This document shows positions 1-4,665 of a DNA stretch of 5,424 nt, piece after piece (within the stretch, counting starts at the first letter, position 1; each line of letters opens with the position of its first letter). The DNA comes from Solirubrobacteraceae bacterium. Its GTDB lineage: Bacteria; Actinomycetota; Thermoleophilia; Solirubrobacterales; Solirubrobacteraceae. A model generated the notes under the pieces. That model was not told where the DNA came from and searched no databases. It was given only the letters and a program-made list of their open reading frames with translations. The stretch is from assembly GCA_025935735.1 (NCBI GenBank), contig JAICUS010000426.1:1-5424 (forward strand). The letters are read 5' to 3'. A program made the position numbers and the translations under genes.

Positions 1-551
1 ACATGGTGGAACGCGCCCACCGCCGCGCGCGCGGCGTCGACGGCCACGGTGGCCACGGAGGCGTGCCCGGAGGAGATCGACGTCTCGGTACGCACCCGCT
101 TGCCCGTGGCCAGCGCGGCGCGGAAGACCTTGTTGGTCAGCGGCCCCGTCGTGCGCGCGGCCAGCGCGCGCTCGTAAGCCCGCTTGATCTGGCCCTGGAT
201 CTCCGCCTCGCCGACGATCATCGACTCCAGGCCGCTCACCACCCGGAACAGGTGGCGCGCCGCGTCGCAGTTGCGGGCGGCGTAGATCGACGGCATCAGC
301 GCCGTCGGCGGCGTCCCGGCGCGGCGGGCCAGCATCCCCAGCACCACCGACTCGCCGGCCACCGGGTCCGGCACGACGACGTAGAGCTCGGTGCGGTTGC
401 AGGTGGACACCGCCACCGCCTCGGACACCGACGGCTCGGCCATCAGCTCCTGCAGGAACGGCTCGACCTGTCCTTCCAGCAGCGCCAGCCGCTCGCGCAC
501 GGCCAGCGGAGCGGTCTTGTGCGAGGTCCCGAGCGCGAGGAGCTCGCTCAC
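1..551 (-). CDS. hemA: Glutamyl-tRNA reductase, N-terminal part (cut by window edge)
   Basis: HemA reduces glutamyl-tRNA to glutamate-1-semialdehyde with NADPH, the first committed step of C5-pathway tetrapyrrole synthesis, in the cytosol. The 183 codons visible cover the catalytic domain and run into the start of the NADPH-binding domain; the family is usually about 420-450 residues. Visible family motifs are LGTSHKTAPLAVRE (residues 7-20), STCNRTELYVV (49-59) with the nucleophilic Cys51, and VSGLESMIVGEAEIQGQIK (105-123). The frame stays open to the window edge. The start is GTG at 551, giving LALGTSHKT at the expected distance from the N-terminus. It overlaps the ccmD stop by four bases (GTGA), and a purine-rich Shine-Dalgarno lies 11 bases upstream inside ccmD. 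Being last in this cluster, it is probably translated by coupling to ccmD. Identity is near certain; only the C-terminal part is unseen. Confidence 0.97.
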   Translation of the reverse strand, partial: MSELLALGTSHKTAPLAVRERLALLEGQVEPFLQELMAEPSVSEAVAVSTCNRTELYVVVPDPVAGESVVLGMLARRAGTPPTALMPSIYAARNCDAARHLFRVVSGLESMIVGEAEIQGQIKRAYERALAARTTGPLTNKVFRAALATGKRVRTETSISSGHASVATVAVDAARAAVGAFHH

Positions 552-742
552 CGGGCGACCGGCTCCTCCTCGGCCGCCGCGGCCCGCCGCTCGTCCACCA
601 GCTCGTTGAGCTCCTCGATGTCGCGCGTGATGCGGGCCAGGCGGCTGGCCATGATCGCCACGTAGATCAGGATCAGCGCCAGGAAGACGACGTAGGCGGC
701 GGCGACGTACTTGCCCGCCTCGTCCAGCGGCAGCGCGGGCAT
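548..742 (-). CDS. ccmD: CcmD-like small membrane protein (haem exporter)
   Basis: CcmD is a small single-pass membrane protein of the CcmABCD complex that helps load and release haem during c-type cytochrome maturation. This 64-residue protein has one hydrophobic helix at about residues 12-31, preceded by GKYVAAAY, which resembles the aromatic start of CcmD helices. A charged cytoplasmic tail follows (about 34-64), with a probable short amphipathic or coiled-coil stretch (RDIEELNELVDERR) and an Ala/Glu-rich end. Length is within the usual 45-70 range. The ATG at 742 shares one base with the ccmC stop (TAATG), which suggests reinitiation; no good Shine-Dalgarno is visible. The stop overlaps the hemA GTG. 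A longer reading of this frame towards 1321 runs antiparallel to no gene but overlaps ccmC in another frame and is rejected. The family is poorly conserved, so position after ccmC carries much of the call. Confidence 0.85.
   Translation of the reverse strand: MPALPLDEAGKYVAAAYVVFLALILIYVAIMASRLARITRDIEELNELVDERRAAAAEEEPVAR
563..570 (-). promoter_or_regulatory. Ribosome binding site of hemA
   Basis: On the minus strand the sequence AGGAGGAG ends 11 bases before the GTG at 551. It lies inside the ccmD coding region, where the same bases help encode the Glu run near the ccmD C-terminus. It supports the GTG start of hemA, for which there is no ATG candidate nearby. The spacing is slightly long. 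Confidence 0.6.
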
Positions 743-1476
743 TACAGCTGCGGCGCCGCCGAGCGGCGCGGGGCCGGGGCCCAGCCGTCGTCCGCGTCCG
801 CCAGCAGCTTGCGCCGCAGCGCCCGCAGCTGGAAGCGCGCCCGCTTGGAGGCCAGCTCGTACTTGCACAGCGCCACGTACAGGCAGGCCATCCCGGCCAG
901 GCACACCAGCCACGTCAGGAACATGGACCCCGGCATGTGGCCGCCCGTGGTGGTCAGCACCCGCGGGTGGGCGACCGACTGGGCCATCCGCACCGCCATG
1001 AAGTTCAGCGGCACGAACGCGCCGGCCACGATCGAGAACACCGCCGCGTAGCGGGCCTGGGCCTCCGGGTCCTCGATCGAGAATCGCAGCGGCTGGTAGC
1101 AGGCGTAGAGCAGGAAGACGATCAGGAACGACACGAGCGTCGGCTCGTCCCACACCCACCAGTGCCCCCAGGCGGCGCGCGCCCAGATCGACCCGGTGAC
1201 CAGCGCCCCGACGGCGAGGATCAGCGCCAGGTGGATGGCCACGTAGGAGCGCAGGTCGTGCGCCCGGTCGCCGGTGCGCAGGAACTGGATGCCCCAGATC
1301 CCGCCGGCGACGAACCCGCACAGCGCCACGATGGCCAGCGACACGTGCAGATAGAAGATCTTCTGGATGAAGCCCTGGTCCGCGTCGTTGGGCGCGTAGA
1401 AGAACACCAAGGCGAAGCCCCCCGACAACAGGGCGGCGGAGAGGAGCGAAAGGGTCTTCAGACCCCGGCCGAACAC
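742..1476 (-). CDS. ccmC: Haem exporter protein CcmC
   Basis: CcmC is an integral membrane haem-handling protein of System I cytochrome c maturation; with CcmAB and CcmD it presents haem on the outer side of the membrane for transfer to the haem chaperone CcmE. The 244-residue product matches the usual length of about 240-250. Some six hydrophobic segments are visible at about residues 9-27, 43-65, 78-97, 112-127, 143-163 and 182-203. The tryptophan-rich motif WGHWWVWDEP lies at 103-112, and His44 (FYLHVS) and His170 (SVAHPR) are placed like the two periplasmic haem-ligand histidines of the family. The start is GTG at 1476: it sits 8 bases after GGAGGA, and no in-frame ATG lies between it and residue 160. 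An in-frame ATG at 1587 would add 37 non-homologous-looking residues inside ccmB. Four bases separate it from the ccmB stop, and its own stop overlaps the ccmD ATG. Confidence 0.95.
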   Translation of the reverse strand: MFGRGLKTLSLLSAALLSGGFALVFFYAPNDADQGFIQKIFYLHVSLAIVALCGFVAGGIWGIQFLRTGDRAHDLRSYVAIHLALILAVGALVTGSIWARAAWGHWWVWDEPTLVSFLIVFLLYACYQPLRFSIEDPEAQARYAAVFSIVAGAFVPLNFMAVRMAQSVAHPRVLTTTGGHMPGSMFLTWLVCLAGMACLYVALCKYELASKRARFQLRALRRKLLADADDGWAPAPRRSAAPQL

Positions 1477-1480
1477 TGCG

Positions 1481-2152
1481 TCATTCCTCCAGCAGGAAGT
1501 CGAAGATCGCGTAGGCGAGCAGCCCGAAGACCAGATCATAGAGGCCGAGGACCAGCAGCCAACGCGCTTCGAGCGCGCCCGCGCCATCCGCGGCCAGCAG
1601 TGGCGCGCAGGCGCGCGATCCGGCGATCACGAGCGGCAGCGCGAGCGGGATGGCCAGCAGCGGGACCAGCAGGTCGCGCGCGCGGGTGCGGACGGCCAGG
1701 GCACCGACGAGCGTCCCGATCACCGCCAGCCCGACGTCCGCCAGCGCGAGCACGAGCGCCAGCCCGGGCAGCGCGTCCCAGGGCGAGGGCCCGAGCAGCA
1801 GGATCGCGAACGCCGCCACGACGAGCACCTCGACCGCGGCGAGGAAGCCCCCCAGCAGCAGCGCCTTGGCCACGAACATCGCCGTCCGGTCCACCGGGGC
1901 GAGCAGGAAGCCGTCGAAGCCGCCCTCCTCGCGCTCGGCCACGAACAGCCGGCCGATCCCCAGCACCGCCGCGAACAGCAGCGTCACCCACAGGACGCCG
2001 GACGCCAGGTCGCCCGAGACGTCGTCGCGGTGCAGGGCGAAGTGGAAGAGCACGAACGCGCCGAGCGAGAACAGCACCATGGCCGGCACGGACTCGGGCG
2101 CCCGCAGCTCCAGCCGCAGGTCCTTGCGCAGCAGCGCGCCGACGGCCCTCAT
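1481..2152 (-). CDS. ccmB: Haem exporter permease CcmB
   Basis: CcmB is the membrane subunit of the CcmAB ABC transporter, whose ATP hydrolysis is needed to release haem-loaded CcmE from CcmC/CcmD. The 223-residue product has the family length (about 220). Hydrophobic segments are seen at about residues 23-40, 51-71, 95-120, 128-152, 161-180 and 198-220, consistent with six helices. An N-terminal amphipathic stretch (RKDLRLELRAPES, 9-21) is typical of ABC-2-type permeases. The conserved cytoplasmic loop EREEGGFDGFLLAPVDR at 73-89 is the expected coupling region. The ATG at 2152 overlaps the ccmA stop by four bases (ATGA) with no strong Shine-Dalgarno, so coupling to ccmA translation is likely. 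The gene ends four bases before ccmC. Order and spacing within ccmA-B-C-D support the assignment. Confidence 0.94.
   Translation of the reverse strand: MRAVGALLRKDLRLELRAPESVPAMVLFSLGAFVLFHFALHRDDVSGDLASGVLWVTLLFAAVLGIGRLFVAEREEGGFDGFLLAPVDRTAMFVAKALLLGGFLAAVEVLVVAAFAILLLGPSPWDALPGLALVLALADVGLAVIGTLVGALAVRTRARDLLVPLLAIPLALPLVIAGSRACAPLLAADGAGALEARWLLVLGLYDLVFGLLAYAIFDFLLEE
1485..1490 (-). promoter_or_regulatory. Ribosome binding site deciding the ccmC start
   Basis: GGAGGA on the minus strand lies 8 bases before the GTG at 1476, inside the last codons of ccmB. This is the clearest Shine-Dalgarno in the minus-strand cluster and supports the short GTG start over the in-frame ATG at 1587. An ATG that overlaps the ccmB stop (AATGA) is out of frame with ccmC. 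Confidence 0.75.
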
Positions 2153-2817
2153 GCGTAGAGGGCCCGGACGTCCCGCGCCTCGACCTGGGCCGCCCGCGCC
2201 AGCACGGCCGGCCGCCCGTCCTTGAGGCCGAGCACGACGTCGGCCTCGGCCAGCCCGTGCTCGACGTCGTGGGAGATGACCACGCGGGTCCCGCCGGAGA
2301 TCAGCGGCTCCACGGCCGCGGCGGCGCCGGGGTCCAGCCCGGCCAGCGGCTCGTCCAGCAGCAGCAGCTCGGGCTCGTGCAGGACGGCGCGGCAGACCGC
2401 CACCCGCTGCACCATCCCGCGCGAGTAGGTGTGGACGGGGTCGTCCGCCCTCCGCTTCATCCCCACCGCGTCCAGCACCGTCTCGATCCGGGCGACCGGC
2501 ACGCCGTGCAATCGCGCGTGGAAGCGCAGGTTCTCCCGCGCCGTGAGGTCGCGGTAGAGCAGCGGCGCGTGGCCGAGGAAGCCGATCCGCCCGCGCACCG
2601 CCCAGCCCTCGCCGGGCAGCTCGGAGCCCAGCACCCGCGCAGTCCCGTGGTGCGGGCGCAGCAGCGTGGCCAGGATGCGCAGCAGCGTCGTCTTGCCGGC
2701 CCCGTTGGCCCCGAACACCGCGAGCGTCTGCCCTTCGTCCACCGAGAGCGTCAGCCCGGCCAGCGCCACCCGCTCCCCGTAGGCGCGGCCGAGCTCAGCT
2801 ACCTCGATCGCTCTCAT
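2149..2817 (-). CDS. ccmA: Haem exporter ATP-binding protein CcmA
   Basis: CcmA is the cytoplasmic ATPase that pairs with CcmB. The 222-residue single nucleotide-binding domain has Walker A GANGAGKTT (36-44), the ABC-2-type signature YSRGMVQR (131-138), Walker B LLLLDEP (151-157) with catalytic Glu156, a D-loop (AGLD, 159-162) and H-loop His183 (ISHD). The Q-loop region reads LGHAPLLYRDLTARENL (81-97). Relatives I recall often have Gln after the His in this stretch; Ala84 stands there here. Size, short linker regions and the adjacent ccmB favour CcmA over a general ABC-2 drug or polysaccharide exporter. The ATG at 2817 lies 23 bases inside the end of the upstream moaB-like gene, a longer overlap than the other junctions. 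A weak GGGGA about 12 bases upstream is the only Shine-Dalgarno candidate. Confidence 0.94.
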   Translation of the reverse strand: MRAIEVAELGRAYGERVALAGLTLSVDEGQTLAVFGANGAGKTTLLRILATLLRPHHGTARVLGSELPGEGWAVRGRIGFLGHAPLLYRDLTARENLRFHARLHGVPVARIETVLDAVGMKRRADDPVHTYSRGMVQRVAVCRAVLHEPELLLLDEPLAGLDPGAAAAVEPLISGGTRVVISHDVEHGLAEADVVLGLKDGRPAVLARAAQVEARDVRALYA

Positions 2818-3298
2818 GGTGCGAGGAGTCCCCGCGCAGGGTCCGCACCACGTGCTTGAGCGTCGGGGCGAGCACGGGGAAGAGCTGGTCGATCGACTTC
2901 GGCGAGCCGGGGAAGTTGACGATCAGCGTCCGCCCGGCGATCCCGGACACGCCGCGGGTGAGGATGCCGTGCGGCGTGTGCTTGAGGCCCTCGGCCCGCA
3001 TCGTCTCGGCGAACCCGGGCGCCTCGCGGTCGATCACCGCGCGCGTGGCCTCCGGCGTGATGTCGGTCGGCGTCAGCCCCGTGCCGCCGGTGGTGAACAC
3101 GAGGTCGCAGCCCTGGCCGACGAAGTGGTGCAGGCGATCCTCGATCAGCGCGAAGTCGTCGGGCACGACCTCCATGCCCACCACCTCGCAGCCCGCCTCC
3201 TCGGCCGCGGCGGCGAGTCGCGGCCCCGAGAGGTCCTCCGCCTCGCGGCGGGCGACGCGTGTGGAGACGGTGAGGACGGCGGCGCGGATGGCGCTCAG
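2795..3298 (-). CDS. moaB: MogA/MoaB-family molybdopterin biosynthesis protein
   Basis: Proteins of this family bind molybdopterin; MogA and many MoaB members adenylate it before molybdate insertion in molybdenum cofactor synthesis. The 167-residue product has the compact family length. It shows an N-terminal beta strand (AAVLTVST, 6-13), EDLSGP (21-26), the diagnostic [17 protein letters not shown] (69-85), and NFPGSPKS (128-135), the nucleotide/molybdopterin-site motifs. No ATG, GTG or TTG is in frame upstream for about 200 bases; the first canonical codon downstream is GTG 39, which would delete the first strand and the SGP motif. The best start is therefore CTG at 3298, overlapping the previous stop as CTGA. 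AUC at codon 4 is an alternative. The family is certain; whether it acts as MogA or MoaB is not decidable here. Siroheme and molybdopterin are both used in nitrate/nitrite metabolism, which could explain the pairing (inference). Confidence 0.92.
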   Translation of the reverse strand: MSAIRAAVLTVSTRVARREAEDLSGPRLAAAAEEAGCEVVGMEVVPDDFALIEDRLHHFVGQGCDLVFTTGGTGLTPTDITPEATRAVIDREAPGFAETMRAEGLKHTPHGILTRGVSGIAGRTLIVNFPGSPKSIDQLFPVLAPTLKHVVRTLRGDSSHHESDRGS

Positions 3299-4044
3299 GC
3301 TACGCGAACGGAGGGCTGGTGCGCCTGCCGGGCGGTGGCGATCAGCTCGCGCACGGCGGCCTCGTCGCCCGCCCGCAGCAGCGCGATCGGGTCCGGGTCG
3401 CCGTTGACGATCGACTCGAAGAACGCCTTGCGGTCCTGGTAGGTGGGCAGCGTGCCCTTGGCCCAGCCGCGCGTCTCGTTGAGCAGCACGGCCAGCCGGG
3501 CGTAGGGCTCGCCGTACGCGGCGGCGATCTCCGCCTTGATCCGCTTGGCCAGCGCGGGCGAGGCGCCCGCGGTGGAGATGGCGATGGCCAGCGGCCCGGT
3601 GCGGACGATCGCCGGCAGGATGAAGTTGCACAGCGGCGGGACGTCGACGACGTTGACCAGCATCGCCCGCCGCTCCGCGTCCTCGTAGACGCGGATGTTG
3701 ACGTCGGTGCGGTCGGTGGCGGCGATGACCACGAACGTGGCCTCGAGGTCGCCGGCCTCGTACTCGCGCCGGATCCACTCGATCGACCCCTCGCGCGCCA
3801 GCGCCTGCAGCTCCGGCACGGCCTCGGGGGCGATCAGCACCACGCGGCCGTCGCAGGCCAGCAGGCCCTCGACCTTCTCCAGCCCCACCTCGCCGCCGCC
3901 CACCACCACGCAGCGACGGCCGGTGAGCCGCAGGCAGGCGATGTAGAACGGCGTGTCCAGCATGTCCCGCACGCACGTCTGGTCGCAGATCCCGCGCCTG
4001 TACTGGCAGACGCATTCCTTGCCCGCGTAAGCCTGAGCCGGCAT
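3295..4044 (-). CDS. Precorrin-2 dehydrogenase / sirohydrochlorin ferrochelatase (Met8p/CysG N-domain type)
   Basis: Family members oxidise precorrin-2 to sirohydrochlorin with NAD+, and some also insert iron to make siroheme. The 249-residue protein has a Rossmann nucleotide site [17 protein letters not shown] (46-62), AATDRTDVN (108-116), [17 protein letters not shown] (131-147), where Asp134 aligns with the catalytic Asp of CysG (Asp104), and [18 protein letters not shown] (156-173). It lacks the C-terminal methyltransferase domain of full CysG, as in SirC/Met8p. The first 27 residues are an unusual extension containing Cys11, Cys13, Cys20 and Cys24; the conserved domain begins near [11 protein letters not shown] (28-38). 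Neither ATG at 4044 nor Met28 has a visible Shine-Dalgarno. I keep the long start because a TANNNT element lies just upstream, and the reading frame extends cleanly to it. It is the first gene of the minus-strand cluster, and its stop overlaps the moaB-like start. Confidence 0.93.
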   Translation of the reverse strand: MPAQAYAGKECVCQYRRGICDQTCVRDMLDTPFYIACLRLTGRRCVVVGGGEVGLEKVEGLLACDGRVVLIAPEAVPELQALAREGSIEWIRREYEAGDLEATFVVIAATDRTDVNIRVYEDAERRAMLVNVVDVPPLCNFILPAIVRTGPLAIAISTAGASPALAKRIKAEIAAAYGEPYARLAVLLNETRGWAKGTLPTYQDRKAFFESIVNGDPDPIALLRAGDEAAVRELIATARQAHQPSVRVA

Positions 4045-4052
4045 TGGCTATC

Positions 4053-4058
4053 ACGGTA
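4053..4058 (-). promoter_or_regulatory. Candidate -10 element for the minus-strand operon
   Basis: TACCGT on the minus strand fits the TANNNT pattern and ends 8 bases before the ATG at 4044. Transcription would then begin within about two bases of the start codon, giving a leaderless or nearly leaderless mRNA. This agrees with the lack of a Shine-Dalgarno there, and leaderless mRNAs are common in actinobacteria. Six-base matches occur by chance, and no -35 is visible. Confidence 0.25.
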
Positions 4059-4060
4059 GC

Positions 4061-4082
4061 GGTCCGTCATCATGCCCGGACC
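4061..4082. repeat. Inverted repeat GGTCCG-N10-CGGACC between divergent genes
   Basis: Perfect 6-base arms at 4061-4066 and 4077-4082 are separated by 10 bases, with arm centres 16 bases apart. Overlapping it is a second small palindrome, GACCAGGTC (4079-4087), followed by CTCCGGAG (4087-4094) that runs into the Shine-Dalgarno. The location between divergent genes suits an operator, but short GC-rich palindromes are frequent at this composition. No regulator gene is nearby in view. Confidence 0.35.
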
Positions 4083-4090
4083 AGGTCTCC

Positions 4091-4099
4091 GGAGGGGAG
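4091..4099 (+). promoter_or_regulatory. Ribosome binding site of the lipoprotein gene
   Basis: GGAGGGGAG lies 6 bases before the GTG at 4106 and is close to the ideal anti-Shine-Dalgarno match. It fixes the GTG start, which gives a well-formed lipoprotein signal peptide. Confidence 0.8.
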
Positions 4100-4105
4100 C
4101 GAAAC

Positions 4106-4660
4106 GTGATCGTCAGACGTATTGCCGCCGCGGTGGTGGCCGCGGCACTCACCGCGGTGCTCGCCGGCTGCGGCAGCGACAACAAGACCGAGTCGGCGGC
4201 GACGCCGACCCAGACCAGCGCGCCGACCGAGACGCCCACGGCCACCGAGACGGCCGAGTCCGAGGACGCAGACAAGGGTGAAGAGGAGGACAAGGACAAG
4301 GGCGAGGAGGCGGGCGGCGCCAAGCGCGACTGCGACGAGGTCGGCGACCTCAAGGGCAAGCCCAAGCACAAGCTCCCGCGCAGCATCCCCCTGGTCGCCG
4401 GCGCGCGCGTGTACGAGTCCCAGGGCCCGTTCGGCAAGACCACGCGCTACTTCGCCGTCGCCAAGGGCGGCCCGGAGGACCTGCCGAAGCTGCGCGACAA
4501 GGTCGACGCCAAGCTCAAGGCCGCCGGCTACAAGGAGCTCGCCACCGACCAGGAGGAGGGCGCCGAGGCCGAGGGCCACCTGAGCGGCCCGCACACGGTC
4601 GACATCCAGGTGATCAACCTCTGCAAGGGGAAGCTGCGGATCCGCTACACGGTGTCCTGA
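4106..4660 (+). CDS. Putative lipoprotein of unknown function
   Basis: I do not recognise a named family. The 184-residue product starts with a classical lipoprotein signal: MIVRR, a hydrophobic Ala/Val/Leu stretch (about 6-19) and lipobox LAGC (19-22), so Cys22 should be lipidated and the mature protein anchored on the outer face of the membrane. A Thr/Pro/Ala/Glu-rich linker follows (about 29-52), then a strongly charged Glu/Asp/Lys/Gly stretch (about 51-76). A compact domain occupies about 78-184, starting near KRDCDEVGDLKGKPKHKLP and ending in LCKGKLRIRYTVS. Its two cysteines, one at each end, could form a disulfide outside the cell. The GTG start has a strong ribosome binding site. The stop lies 5 bases before the LivF-like gene, so the two are probably co-transcribed, but the protein is too small for a Liv substrate-binding protein. 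Confidence 0.85.
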   Translation: MIVRRIAAAVVAAALTAVLAGCGSDNKTESAATPTQTSAPTETPTATETAESEDADKGEEEDKDKGEEAGGAKRDCDEVGDLKGKPKHKLPRSIPLVAGARVYESQGPFGKTTRYFAVAKGGPEDLPKLRDKVDAKLKAAGYKELATDQEEGAEAEGHLSGPHTVDIQVINLCKGKLRIRYTVS

Positions 4661-4665
4661 GCAGC

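Larger units (their letters stand above)
4045..4105. promoter_or_regulatory. Divergent intergenic promoter region
   Basis: These 61 bases are the only space between the minus-strand cofactor cluster and the plus-strand lipoprotein gene, so promoters in both directions must lie here or extend into the coding ends. It contains a candidate minus-strand -10, an inverted repeat and the plus-strand ribosome binding site, each listed separately. I see no convincing -35 (TTGACA-like) at the right spacing for either direction. The role follows from gene layout rather than from a clear sigma-factor consensus. Confidence 0.5.

Noticed and set aside
743..1321. A long extension of the ccmD frame upstream into ccmC (257 codons in total)
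   Set aside because: The upstream part is an Arg/Gly/Ala-rich shadow of ccmC. The ATG at 742 gives a normal-sized CcmD starting at the ccmC stop.
1477..1587. An N-terminal extension of ccmC to an in-frame ATG at 1587
   Set aside because: The added 37 residues lie wholly within ccmB, are Ser/Arg/Cys-rich and unlike CcmC, while GTG at 1476 has a good ribosome binding site and gives the family length.
937..2859. A 640-codon plus-strand open frame opposite ccmA, ccmB and ccmC
   Set aside because: It is a GC-driven antisense shadow: the product is Arg/Pro/Ala-rich low-complexity sequence without motifs, while the opposite strand encodes three well-matched family proteins.
2816..3442. A 208-codon plus-strand open frame opposite the moaB-like gene
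   Set aside because: It is an antisense shadow with no motifs; the minus strand carries the clear TTGGTG and PGSP motifs.
3319..4059. A 246-codon plus-strand open frame opposite the precorrin-2 dehydrogenase
   Set aside because: The composition is Arg/Gly/His/Asp-rich with no recognisable fold, and it mirrors codon structure of the real minus-strand gene.
4114..4130. Twin arginines in the lipoprotein signal considered as a Tat signal
   Set aside because: Only RR followed by Ile-Ala is present, without the S/T-R-R-x-F-L-K context, and the short signal with lipobox fits ordinary Sec export.
4070..4594. A 174-codon minus-strand open frame opposite the lipoprotein gene, Leu/Ala/Gly-rich and membrane-like
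   Set aside because: The hydrophobic look comes from reading the Glu/Lys/Asp codons of the lipoprotein linker in reverse. The plus frame has a lipobox and a strong ribosome binding site.
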